Assembly: GCF_963576675.1 (NCBI RefSeq)
Contig: NC_088915.1
Span: forward strand, 36,113,501-36,177,500
Origin: Euphorbia lathyris
Lineage: Eukaryota; Streptophyta; Magnoliopsida; Malpighiales; Euphorbiaceae
Direction of reading: 5' to 3'
Length of the DNA: 64,000 bases
Shown: positions 9,251 to 20,946 of the stretch, in pieces
Layout: each line of letters begins with the position of its first letter
Position numbering within the stretch: position 1 is the first letter of the stretch
Position numbers and translations under genes: made by a program
Notes under the pieces: generated by a model
The model's database searches: none
The model's input: the letters and a program-made list of their open reading frames with translations, nothing else
What the model was told of the DNA's origin: nothing

Positions 9251-12237
9251 ATGTCGGATTCTCAGAATATCTCTGGAGCCGATTATGACTACAATCACTC
9301 CGATGAAAACCCTCCATCTGCTGCTCAGAAGAAATATAGCGAGACTCCCACCAAGACTCAAGAACATGGCCAACATGACCAAACTCTGAGAAAGAGCCCC
9401 CACGCTGACCTTGCAACTCGTCGAAAAAGAAACAGAAAAAGGATAAAGGGAAGACCCCAATGGAACGTACCTACTCTCTAGTCTGCAACAGTGTCAGAGG
9501 ATACAAGGTTGATCATTCCCGATGGTTTTCTAAGGGGTTTGTAGACGCTGAGAAACCTTTCTGCGAATGGATCTCCAAAAATGGCTGGGCTGAGCTATTT
9601 TCTATTCGAGAAGCCACCTACCCAGAACTGGTAAAGGAATTCTATGCAAATTTACGAGCTACTGATGATGACAGGGACTATATGGTCACTAAGGTCAAGG
9701 GAAAGGAAATCTTCATCAATCCTCCCTATCTCGCTAAATTGCTCAAGCTGACCAATAGCGGAACCAAACTCAGAACAACAAATGACCACACTAAAATTGA
9801 ATATCCCACTGAGTTTTGCAAACCCGTCGGTCATGTAGGGGAAATCGCTAGCACTTCCATGGGTCAGAATCAGAAGATGGCCCACTACATCCTGACGAAC
9901 TTTTTTTTCCCCAAAGTCAACTCCACATCCTCAACGTCAAATTTTGAGCAATGCTTTATCTGGCATATGCTGACCTACAAGCCACTCAACATGCCGGTTT
10001 TTCTCATCGGTGCTTTCCAACGAAGCACTAACACTCTTAGGTTAGGCTCCCTCATCACCAAAATCCTCCAAGACTACCGAGTGAGCCTAGTAGAGGAAAT
10101 CAACGTCTGGGGTATGGAGATTTCAGCTGGAATACTGTTCGGCTTGGCCTACGACCAACCCATCGTACCCAAGAAAGGTAAGGGGGCCGCAACTCAGGAA
10201 ACACAGGGTATGCTGACCAGAGAGGGGAAGAAAGTAAAGCAAGCTCGCGCTGATAAGCAAGACAGAAAGAGGAAGGCTATTCAAACCTCTTCCAAAGACA
10301 TTGATGCTGCCCCGAAAAATATTCGGTTTGTGTCCAAAGGAAAGAAAACTGAAGCTGAGCAAGGTTAGGATGGACCCAAGTTAGCAGAAAAACTGAAAAG
10401 GCAAGTTGAGCCTGAGGAAGAAAAAGAGGACACTCCCGAGCAACCTCTAAGAAAGAAGAAGAAGATCTCCTCTAGGTTGAACCATATTGATGCACCCCCT
10501 CTAGCCTCTGTAATATCTGAAGACTCACACTTTGTGAGAAGCCAAGAGATTGATCTCGAGAAAACCCCTACTGACCAATATGAAGAAGAGTTGGATGATC
10601 TCGGAGGTCAGTTTGATGTTGAGGAGACAATGGCTGCTGAGCATGAACAGACAGTTAAAGCTGAACAGGTTGAAGAACAAACTGAGCCAACAGCGAAGGA
10701 TCACGCTGATCTAGGGGTAAACTCATCTTCTGAATCTCTCGACTCTATTCCGGCTGACCCCTCTCCTCCAAAGGCTAAGAAATTCCGACGGCTCAAGAAA
10801 AAGGCTCATAAATCTCCAGTCATTGACCTTCTGGATGATTCTCCTCTACGGGATCCCACCACTGACCTCACTACAATGCAATTCAAATTCTTCTCCAATA
10901 CCACTGAGGCTTCTCCAAGGAAACTTCAGGAAAAGCAAGCCTCTGTTTCTCAAGCTGAGGAACAAGTCGATCCCAAGACTCCAGACAATCCAATCTTTAC
11001 CAAGCAAGTGCTTGAAGTTCCTGCTGGTCAAACCACTGAGTCAGCGTAGGAAAAGTCTGATCACGTCAGCTTTGAAATTCCTCAATCTTCAACTCCAATT
11101 CCAGCTGACACTGAGCCAGTCAATAACTCTGCCGATCATCCTCTTCCAAATCCTTCAACGCAGAACGCCAACCAGTCAGTTCTTGATGGTAATCTGAATA
11201 AAAGTCCAACCGCTGACCTCACTGGCACATCTGCTTCTGGACAGCACCAAACACCTCCCCCATCTGGTGCTACTCATATTCCGGTATCTGAGCCACAAAA
11301 TGATGAATCCTACGCGTACTTGCATGCTACTGAGTCTGGACGCCAAATCATCAACTCAGCTCAAGCCCTACTTCAGGATATTCATCAATCCAATGCCGAA
11401 GCCGCTGGGTCTGTTCATATTGAGCCAACTCAACTTTCCTCTGTCACTCAGCTCTTGACTGAAATCAAAGGTCTCAAGGATCTTCTAAGTGTTATGACAT
11501 CTCTCCAATCTCAACAACCCAAGTAGGAATCTATAGTAAAGCTGGCTGAACTCCAGCTGACAATGGTAAACCATATGAACTCTCTCCAGGGTCAACTCAA
11601 TAACTTGTCAGCTATGAACTCAATGTATACCACCTCTGCTGAGGTTCATCAACTTTTCGCCCAGCTACATACTGAGTAGACAAGAACTCATGAGTTAATC
11701 TCCTCTTCTTCCCAGTGCTCCATTGAGCAAATCAGTGAGGTTGTCCGCCTACTCAACTTGAGTAAGGAAGAAATGGAAACTGACCAAGTCAAGACGAATG
11801 AAATCCTGCAATACTCCCAAGCCACCTTCAAACATGTGTGCCACACGAATGCTCAATGTCAGTTCTACGATTCGGCTTTGCTCAAGATGTATCATCAAGC
11901 TTATGCCATGCTGACTGACACTATCACCTGGGTAGGCAAATCCCAAGAATATATTTTGAGTATGCTCAGTGCCTCTATCAAGATTCCCGGTTATGTCTTG
12001 GACGATGGTGTTCCTGTTTTCGATGGTCTAAGTGAAAGCACGAAAATTCTTAAGGCGTATTCCGTAAGATTAACTCGTACTGCTCTCAACGACACCTTCA
12101 TTCCTCCTCCGCCCGATGCTGGCAAAACGGGGAGAAAGAACAAGCTGATGGAACTTAGCACAAAACAGGAAAAGCATTTGGTAGTCAGCAGCAATAGTGA
12201 AATGCCAAAGGAACGCCAAGGGAAAAGGCAAAGTTAA
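9251..12237 (+). pseudogene. Sirevirus-like ORF3 (putative plant transposon domain plus coiled coil), copy A, broken
   Basis: The ATG at 9251 begins MSDSQNISGADY as in the other copies. A small frame shift near 9410-9460 moves reading to the frame beginning 9460. From there one frame runs to TAA at 12235-12237, interrupted by four TAG codons (10366, 11047, 11524, 11677). The N-terminal 230 residues carry a conserved globular domain (HSRWFSKGF, KPFCEWISKNGW, LVKEFYANLR, FEQCFIWHMLTYK) that resembles the putative plant transposon domain found in many plant repeat proteins. Next come a basic Lys/Arg stretch, an acidic Pro/Gln-rich linker and a helical C-terminal part (IEQISEVVRLLNLSKEEM). Position after pol matches the extra or env-like gene of Sireviruses; I see no clear membrane segment. 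Function unknown. Confidence 0.72.
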
Positions 12238-12791
12238 TTCTGCCCAAGTCAACAAGAAGAAATAGTTTGGCTAGATTTGCTAAGTTTAGATCTTGACTTG
12301 TAATTTTTTGTTATCTGGCGTATTTTGTCTTGCTGATCATCTATATATTTATGCATTCCTTATTTAACTTGACTAATCTTATGTGATGCTTACTTACGTA
12401 TTGTGCTTAATGATGATCTATCTTAATTAAACAAACAAACAAAGAAGGAAAATACTCAGTACACATTAGCTTTGATACATTTTTTTCATAACTCTGATGC
12501 CTAAACTGACCATGTATCAAACTGAGTAAAACATGTACTGAACTCTTCTGAAAGCTGACCTAGGCGCATATAAATTAGATCTTGAAAGGTCTAAGAATTG
12601 AACTAAGTCAGTATAGGCATGTCTTAATTTTACTCGATTAAATCTTAGAAGGTTTAGAGTTAAGTTAAGCCAATATATGCAACCCTTACGGGGGAGTAAT
12701 TTCAGAAGCATAAAAAGAATTTCAATCATGGGGAATCTCAACACTGAGTTCCATCAATTAAATATTTTGCCAACATCAAAATGGGGGAGTT
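12238..12791 (+). other. Copy A region between ORF3 and 3' LTR with polypurine tracts
   Basis: Non-coding, about 550 bp, matching 35190-35729 of copy B. It contains several G-rich purine motifs (ACGGGGGAGTA near 12690, ATGGGGAAT near 12728) and the primary tract AAAATGGGGGAG just before the LTR. Multiple tracts of this type are known from Sireviruses. Confidence 0.6.
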
Positions 12792-14287
12792 TGTTGAAAC
12801 ACATTTCCACATGATTTTGATTTGACAAAATTATTTAAGTTAATCCATGATTAAGGGACAATTAAATTTAAGTACTTTGATTTAATTATACTAATATGTT
12901 TGTTCAATGTTGAGCATAAATATAAATGAAAATAGAAATAAAAAGTAAGACAGGACGAAGTCAGCATGAGAACACAGCATAAGCTGAGTGAAGTGCAACT
13001 CAGCGCAATAGAAGATAAGTCATCCTTTGAACAGAAGCTTGGAGATCAAGCTAATCAATGAAGCTGAGTGGAACGCAACTCAATATCAAAAGTAGAGAAG
13101 TCTTCTTGGGAACTATATCTTGTAGAACGAAGCTGGCCATGGAAGCTGAGTAAAAGAGAACTCAGTATCAGAATTGGCAACAATCATAGACAACGGCTAT
13201 CAAAGTCAAGCTGAGTGATCTTCAGGACAGCGCGAATGATCCGTTTGCTAAAAGACAAGATCCGACAACTGTCTGCACCAATTCAGAAGCTTTGGAATTA
13301 TGCATGGATACAGTTTCGAGATGCATGGGTCAACTGTTCGTTAGCTAAAAGACGAACTGGCACAAGAAGACGAAACCTGCGAGAAAAAGACAAACCTGAC
13401 GACTGTGGAATTCAGATGACAGGATTGGCCTGCAAATCTGAAGCTGACCAGAACATCTCACCAGAAGGAGCCGTTTGAATCCAACGGATAATTCCGGATT
13501 CAAATGATTGAGCTTTCAGGTTTCAACTATAAAAGGACAAGTATACTTCTTGGATCCTTTGCCGATTGCCGAAATACAAGAGAACAAAAAGCATACATAC
13601 AAAGCACACCAAAACAAGAAAAAAGATCTTACACCAAATTTCCAATTCTGTGTAAATGCTAGAGTGATTTTTGTAATCATCTAAAGTGTTCTTTGTCTGA
13701 AAAAGAACAGTTTTGTATCAATTGTAAAATTGAGAGAGTTGTGCTGAGTACTCGGTTTTAAGTACTCAGTGGTAGAGAAATCTAGGTGTTCGGTTATAGC
13801 ACTTAGTAGGAGTTGAGTAGACGAATAGAGGACGGTACTCTTGCATATTCAACTGCCTTGTAAACGGTTTGTGCTCTACCTTTAAAGAGCTCAGTATTGG
13901 ATTTAAAAAGCCCGGAGGGACTCTGGGGACTGGACGTAGGCGGAGAGGCCGAACCAGGATAAGTCGTGCTGAGTAATCTCTAACTCTCTTTCAATATATA
14001 TCTGTATGTGTTGCTTGCTATATTTACTCAGTATATAAACTGTTTGAACTGACTCTGAGTAAATCAGAGTGCTGAGTTGGAAGCTAACCACAAAAGTGTC
14101 ATTTCCCAACTCGCTAGTAAAACAGTTCTAGTTAGTACCTGACTAAAGCCGTCTTACGCCTCACTCGGCCGCGCTGACCAAAGCTGAGTTGTGAAACTCA
14201 AAGAATTCAATTAAGTTAGCATAATTAAAGTGAAAAAGTTATATTAGTTCCTAACCCCCCCTTGGAACTAATTACACGGGACCAACA
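12792..14287 (+). repeat. 3' LTR of copia copy A (1496 bp)
   Basis: Starts TGTTGAAACACATTTCC and ends CGGGACCAACA, matching the LTRs of B and C. It has a TATA box CTATAAAAGG near 13528 and a conserved hairpin TTAGTTCC...GGAACTAA around a run of 7 C near 14246-14270. Confidence 0.88.
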
Positions 14288-15470
14288 CAACTTGCCTTTT
14301 TCGTTTCTCTGCTGACTTAGGTTCCTCCTGACCTTGCTCAGCATCAGCTTTCTTCGCACTTGATACAAACCGAATCTTCTTCGGAGCTGAATTATTGTCT
14401 TTGGCAGAGGTTTGGGCAGCTTTCCTCTTTTTATCCTGTCTAGTGCGATCAGCAGGTTCCTTGTTCACCACCACTTTCTTTCCTTTCTTGGTCGGCATAG
14501 CTTATGCTCCTTCCTCAGCATTAACTTCTTCCTCATTTTCGTCAATAACCCCATTTCCTTTCTTAGACTTGAGGGGTTGGTTGTATGCTAACCCGAACAG
14601 CAGAGCCGCTGTTATTTCTGTACCCCAAATTTCTATTTCCCCGACAGTGCTCACCTGGTGGTCCTGGAGAATTTTCGTGATGAGGGAGCCCATCCTGAGT
14701 TTCCCAATACTCCATTGAAATGCACCGATAAGAAAGACGGGCATATTGAGTGTTTTGTAGGTCAGGATGTGCCAAATGAAGCACTGCTCGAAGTTTGAGG
14801 CAGATGAGGCGGAGTTGACCTTAGGGAAGATGAAGTTGGTCAGGATGTAATGAGTCATTTTTTGATTCTGACCCATACACATGCTGGCTATTTCTCCTTT
14901 TTGGTCCTTCGGTTTACAGAACTCAACAGGATAGTTGAGTTTGGCGTTTGTGGTCCTGAATTCTTTACCTTTGGCCGGCAGCTTTAGCAAAGTTGCTAGA
15001 TAGGATGGAGTAATTGTTATGTTCTTGCCTTTGACACTGGTTACCAGATGGTCAACATTGTCCTTGTTAACCCTGAGGTTTGTGTAAAATTCCCTTACTA
15101 ACTGTGGGAAGGTATTTCCAGGAAGAGAGAAGAATTCGGACCAGCCATTTTTGGAGATCCACTCACAGAAGGGTTGCTCAGCCTCTACGAATCCCTTAGA
15201 GAACCAACGGCATCGGAGTACCTCACAATTCTGTACACTATTGTAAACCTGAAGAAATACCTTTTCCTTAAGTTGTTTCTTCGACGGAGTGGCCTGGTCA
15301 GCTTGGGGGTTTTTGCTTGGAGTTGAACCCTTAGTTTGATCATGCTGACCATGTTCATAAGACTCAGTAGAAGTCTCGTCGTAGTCCTGCTGAGCAGGTG
15401 AAGGAGGATTTTCATCGGAGCGGTTGTCGTCGTAACCGGCTCCGGAGATATTTTGTGAATCGTCAGACAT
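14288..15470 (-). pseudogene. Sirevirus-like ORF3, copy C, interrupted by copy A
   Basis: The ATG at 15468-15470 begins MSDDSQNISGAGYD. The conserved domain is present (RWFSKGFVEAEQPFCEW, REFYTNLR, FEQCFIWHILTYK). An in-frame TAA at 14502-14504 splits it from a basic segment starting MPTKKGKKVVV. At KRKRQV the reading enters the copy A LTR, which marks the insertion point. The longer open frame running up to 15680 is upstream read-through, as homology puts the start at 15470. Confidence 0.75.
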
Positions 15471-15575
15471 GATTCTTTTGAGAGATTTTGAGAGGATTTT
15501 GGGATTTAAACGAGAGAGAGAGAGATTGAATGCCAGAAATTTCAGATGTAAAGAGAGACAAGTGGGAATTCGTCC

Positions 15576-15586
15576 ACTATTTATAG
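15576..15586 (-). promoter_or_regulatory. Conserved TATA box before ORF3, copy C
   Basis: On the minus strand CTATAAATAGTGG lies about 110 bases before the ORF3 start. The block TGATGTAAGCGCAATAATTAG further upstream (about 15690-15715) is shared with copies A and B. Confidence 0.5.
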
Positions 15587-15986
15587 AAATGCCAAGTTGA
15601 TCTGATACGTTGGAGTGGCGGTTTGACCTCGAGATGATCAATCGATAATTATCCTGGCATTTATGACACATTCGGCGCATGTGTTTTCTAATTATTGCGC
15701 TTACATCATCCTAGGTGGCTATTCAATGCGCGTGCTAGCATTTATTGTTTTACTGGATTTACTTAGCATCTAGAATACCAAACGTTTTTGTCTTTCTGAG
15801 TGCTCAGTTTTACGTAGAGGAATTATTCATGTGTTTAGTAACTCAGCTTAAGATAATCACTCAGTATGTGTGTCTATTTAGCATAGGGTGATATAGTTCA
15901 TATTTAGCTCAGCATGCAATAGTTACTAATTTAGCACAAATCACTTAGCATGGTAATCACTCAACATTCAATTTAAACATAGAATT

Positions 15987-18900
15987 TTATTGAAGAGGAT
16001 TAGACATACCGATAGCTTCCCTTAGTATGTTAAATTGCTCACGAGCTAGAGGCTTCGTAAAGATATCCGCAAGCTGTTCATCTGTCGGTACATAGGTCAG
16101 CTTTATCTCCCCTTTGAGTACATGATCTCTAATGAAGTGATGTCGAATACTGACATGCTTCATCCTGCTGTGTTAGATTGGATTTTTGGACAAGTCAATA
16201 GCACTCTTATTATCGCATTTGACTTCAATTGTGTCAGTTTGTACTCTATAATCCTCCAGCTGTTGCTTAATCTATAGGACCTGGGCCACACAGCTTCCAG
16301 CAGCAATGTACTCAGCTTCAGTTGTTGACAGGGCCACTGATGATTGCTTCTTGCTGAACCAAGATACTAGACAGCTTCCAAGGAAGTGACACCCTCCTGA
16401 AGTACTCTTACGCTCTAGCTTATCTCGTCCATAGTCAGCATCAGTGTATCTAATGAGTGTGAAGTCATTTGTATTTGGATACCATAAACCTGCATTAACT
16501 GAGCTCTGCAAATATCTAAAAATTCTTTTTACAGCTATAAGGTGAGATTCCCTGGGGTCAGCTTGATATCTTGCGCAATAACATACTGAGTACTGAATGT
16601 CAGGCCTACTAGCAGTAAGATAAAGTAGAGAGCCAATCATACCTCGATATCACTTACTGTCTACCGACTTACCTTTCTCGTCAGCACAAAGGACAGTGTC
16701 AGTACCCATTGGGGTAGATATGGGCTTACATTCTTCCATATCCAATTTCTTTAACATTTCTTTGGCATACTTGGACTGACTGATGAAGATGTCGTTCTTC
16801 CCTTGCTTGATTTGTAGACCAAGGAAGAAGTTGAGTTCCCCCATCATTGACATCTCGAACTCAGTTTGCATCTGTTTACTAAATTCTTTGCACATAGATT
16901 CATCAGTAGCACCAAAGATAATGTCATCTACGTAAATTTGTGCTAGCAGGGTATTTTTACTCTTTTTCTTAATGAACAAAGTTGTGTCAGCTTTGCCTCT
17001 GACATAGTTCCTGGTCAGCAGGAAACTGGTCAACCTCTCCTACCAAGCACGTGGTGCTTGTTTCAGGCCGTACACGACCTTCTTGAGTTTATAAACGTGG
17101 CTTGGAAATTTTGGATCTTCAAACCCTAGAGGCTGACTAACATATACCTCTCCGTTTATAAATCCATTAAAAAAAGCACTTTTGACATCCATTTGATATA
17201 GTTTGAAGTTCATGAAACTAGCATATGCACATAGAATTCGTATAGCTTCTAACCTAGCGACGGGAGCAAAGGTCTCACCATAGTCAATGCCCTCTTGCTG
17301 ACTATAGCCTTGGGCTACAAGTCGGGCTTTGTTCCTGACTACATTGCCTTGCTCATCTAGTTTGTTTCTAAAGACCCACTTAGTTCCTATGGTCTTTTGA
17401 TTCCTAGGTTTTGGTACTAAATCCCATACCTCATTTCTCTTGAATTGATCAAGCTCTTCTTGCATAGCGTTGATCCAGAATTTGTCGTGCTCAGCATCAG
17501 CAAAATTCTTTGGTTCATGGACTGAGACGAATGCAACATTGCTAAGATATCTCTTGAGTTGATTCCTTGTCATCAGGTTGTTCTCAGCAGCATCAAGAAT
17601 GGACTTCTCTGAGTGTCCTATTGGAATTTTAATTTCTTTGGGTAATGTTGAGTTGTTAGGAGTAGGTGTTTTTACAATATCTGCAGGAGTAGATTGGTCA
17701 GCAAAGGTAATTTCGGGTTCGTGTTTACCTTTTGTCAGCTCTTGTGGTGATGACTCAGCGGCTCCATTTTGGTCAACGGAAGCTGAGCCTGGGTCATCTT
17801 CGGCGAACTGAGTTGTCTTTCCTGTAGGGTCAGTTTCGTCGAACTCAACATGTATAGACTCTTCTACAACCTGAGTTCATTTATTATACACCCTATATGC
17901 TTTACTGTTAGTTGAGTACCCTAGAAAGATCACTTCGTCAGCTGTAGCATCAAATTTAGCAAGGTTTTCTTTTGTGTTGAGTATAAAACATTTACACCCA
18001 AAGGCACGAAAGTAGCCAATGTTGGGCTTCCGTCCTTTCCAAAGTTCATCAGGGGTTTTCTTGAGTATATGTCTAACTAAAGCCCTATTGAGTATATAGC
18101 ATGCTGTGTGGACAGCTTCACCCTAGAAATACTTTGGAAGCCTATTTTCGCTCAGCATTGTCCTAGAAATTTCAACTATTGTTTTGTTCTTCCTTTCAAC
18201 AACCCCATTTTGTTGAAGAGTCCTAGGAGCAGAAAAATTATGGTCAATGCCACTGATTTCACAGAATTCGCCAAACTGTTGGTTTTTTAATTCTCCGCCA
18301 TTATCACTTCTAATATGAGCTACTTTTAGGTCTTTGTTAGTTTCAAGCCTTTTGACTAATGTGGAGAACATCTCAAATGTTTCATCCTTGCTACTCAGCA
18401 AGATGATCCAAGTATACCGAGAGAAATCGTCTACAATAACTAAGGAAAATTTCTTACCGCCCAAGCTGAGTGGCTGGACAGGTCCGAAAAGGTCCAAATG
18501 TAGTAATTCCAATGGACGCTTGGTTGAGACAATATTTTCATTTTGAAAAGACTTTTTAGTTTGTTTACCTTGCTGACAAGCATTACATAATTGATCTTTC
18601 TCAAATCTAAGTTTGGGCAATCCCTCAACTAATTGCTTTCTTGCTAGTTTGGCAAAGAGGTCCATGCTTACATGACCAAGTCTCCTATGCCATAGCCAGG
18701 AATTGTCTTCCTTTGACACTAAGCATATATTTTTTGAAAAATTCTTTTCTAAACTTAACATGTACACATTGTCAACACGAGGGGCAGTTAAAATCAAATT
18801 GTTTGTTTTTCCCTCGAGTATCCGACACTCAGTGGCATCAAATACAACCTTTCTACCGCTGTCACATAGTTGAGCCACGCTCAATAGGTTATATTTGAGA

Positions 18901-19121
18901 CCCCTGACTAAGGAGACTGACTCAATAGTAGAGTTACCTCTGATAGTACTTGAACCGACTATCTTACCCTTCTTATTGTCTCCGAAGCCTACACTTCCAC
19001 CTCGTTTACGCTCAAGTGTGATGAACTGAGTTTCATCACCAGTCATGTGCCTCGAGCATGCGCTGTCAATATACCAAAGCTTTGACTTCTCCACGCACCT
19101 CAGGCTCACCTGCAATTTAGA
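15987..19121 (-). pseudogene. Ty1/copia pol (protease, integrase, RT, RNase H), copy C, broken
   Basis: Domains in order on the minus strand: aspartic protease region (WYIDSACSRHMTGD), gag-pre-integrase (LWHRRLGHVS with CNACQQGK), integrase core (HLDLFGPVQP, IRSDNGGEL, NGVVERKNKT), reverse transcriptase ([21 protein letters not shown]) and RNase H ([11 protein letters not shown]). The final stop is TAA at 15987-15989. Premature stops include TAG at 18123-18125 (a Trp codon in copy B), TGA near 17877, TAG at 17040-17042, TGA at 16650-16652, TAG at 16272-16274 and a TAA close to 16210. The normal job is processing, reverse transcription and integration of the element; this copy cannot make a full protein. 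Confidence 0.85.
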
Positions 19122-20883
19122 CTATTCATCTTTAGGTACCCAATTCTTTTTAGGTCCTCGTTGGTTAGCATGAACAGGTGAAACATCATATTTTGCTTTG
19201 TGACGACATACATTAATGGTGTGGCCATCTTTACCACAGAAGTCACAAAAAGTCACCCTTTGAGGGTGATGTTGTTTTTGGTCAGCACGATTGTGCTGAG
19301 CATGCCAGCATACTTTTGTGGTATGGCCTTTCTTTCCGCAGAAGTCACATTGGACATTCCGCCGAGTATACCAACACACATCTATGGTGTGTCCTCTTTT
19401 CCCACAACAGTCACACTGACTGTTCTGTTGAGTGCACCGTCTATGCTGACCAGTACCTTGATACTCAGCATTGGGATAGAACCCTTTCTTTGCCAATTTA
19501 CTCAGCTGGTTCTGTATGGTTGTGATGTCCTTTCTAAGCTTCTTTGACTCAGTTTGGACTTCCGAGACAAAACCATGCATGACTTTTAGATTTTCATCTT
19601 GCCTGGTGTTGTCTTGGAGAAGATATCGGAGGTCACTCAGTTTGACCTCTTCAATCTCATCACATCGCCTGCTGAGTGCCTTTATTTTCTTGTTACACTT
19701 TTTAGTTAGTGTGTATAAATCACTCAGGGCATTAACCATTTCATTTCTAAGCAAGAGTAAAGATGTTACCTCATTGGAGTGGTCCTCTTGGTCAGTGTCA
19801 TCTGAGAGGTCAGCTTGCTTAGATTGGCAGTGGTCAGCAGCGTCGTCGGCCATGAAGCATATATTTGATGTCTCATTTGCATCAGCTTCTGATGAGGTTG
19901 ACTCATCACTGTCACTCCATGTGGCCACCATAGCTTTTCTGCTACCTTTCTTTTCTTTCTTCAAAGCACGTGACAGGCTTGGAGTTGTCCTTTTTGTATT
20001 TGTCACTAGACTCAGCTTTGTACTTATCACTTCTTCTGAATGACCTTTTGCTGTTCTTGTCATTCTTTCTGAACAGCTTCTTCATTTTCCTGGTGAACAT
20101 TGCCATCTACTCATCATCTGATGAGTCAGCTTCTGTTGAGTCAGCTTTCATGACAAGTGATTTTTGTTTCTTGTCTTCTAACTTTTCTTTAGCATCAAAG
20201 TTCTTCATTGAGATCTCATGAGTCAGCAGAGATCCGATCAGCTTGTTATATTTGTACGTGGTCAGGTCCTGAGCTTCCTCCATAGCTGTTTTCTTAGCTT
20301 GCCAGCTCTTGGGTAGACTTCTCAAGATTTTCTTCACCTGCTCTTCTTCTGTGAAGATCTTGCCGAGTCGTTTAAGCTCATTTATAATGTTTATGAACCT
20401 TGAGTTCATCTCCGAGATGTCTTCATTCTCATTCATCTCGAACAGCTCGTATAATCGCATATGTTGGTTCACCTTTGACTCATTGACCTTGCTGGTACCT
20501 TCATAGGTCACTTCCAGCTTCTTCCATATTTCCTGTGCTGACTCACAACCTGAAATTTTGTTGTACTTTGCAGCATCTAACGCACAGTGAAGCATATTGA
20601 TAGTCGAAGCATTATTTTGCAATTTTCTAAGGTCATCTTCTGACCACTCAGTTTCACTCTTGACAACTTTTTCGTTGTCTACTATTTTGTAAGGCACATA
20701 TGGGCCTAGAACTATTGCAAGCCACGCACTCATGTTTGTAGCTTGAATAAAGTTTTTCATCCTATTTTTTCAAAATGTATAATTTGATCCGAAAAACAAG
20801 GGAGGCCGACTAATTGATAATCTCTTAGGGAGTATCTGTGTTGTTTGATTTCCTAGAAGGAAACGAATGCTATTCTCAGCCAT
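19122..20883 (-). pseudogene. Ty1/copia gag with several CCHC zinc knuckles, copy C, broken
   Basis: ATG at 20881-20883 begins MAENSIRF. A Trp codon in the YTFWKNR motif is changed to TGA, and TAG at 20107-20109 stops the main Gag segment. A deletion removes the classical zinc knuckle and shifts frame. The C-terminal part keeps three CX2CX4HX4C knuckles (CDCCGKRGHTIDVC, CDFCGKKGHTTKVC, CDFCGKDGHTINVC). The segment ends with TAG at 19122-19124, directly before pol and in the same frame. Gag would coat the element RNA. Confidence 0.8.
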
Positions 20884-20931
20884 TTATCGGGATCAGCTCA
20901 AGATAGTTATATCTTTGAGTAGTGAGCTACT

Positions 20932-20944
20932 GGCTCTGATACCA
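20932..20944 (-). other. Primer binding site, copy C
   Basis: On the minus strand TGGTATCAGAGCC lies two bases after the 5' LTR end. It is complementary to the 3' end of initiator tRNA-Met, the usual primer of plant copia elements. Confidence 0.85.
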
Positions 20945-20946
20945 CT

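Larger units (their letters stand above)
7081..14287 (+). mobile_element. Sirevirus-like Ty1/copia copy A, 3' part (end of pol-ORF3 spacer, ORF3, 3' LTR)
   Basis: Sequence from 7081 to 7146 and from 8983 onward matches copy B from about 31670 through its ORF3 and 3' LTR; 7147-8982 is a solo LTR plus its repeated target. The 5' half is cut off by the Tat insertion and the window edge. The 3' end at 14287 meets the ORF3 of copy C in reverse orientation, so A is inserted in C. The expected target duplication base string CAACT follows at 14288-14292; its partner is outside the window. Confidence 0.85.

Noticed and set aside
14502..15680. Longer ORF3 start at 15680 in copy C
   Set aside because: Copies A and B place the start at MSDSQN-type text (15470); the extension includes the TATA block and upstream spacer.
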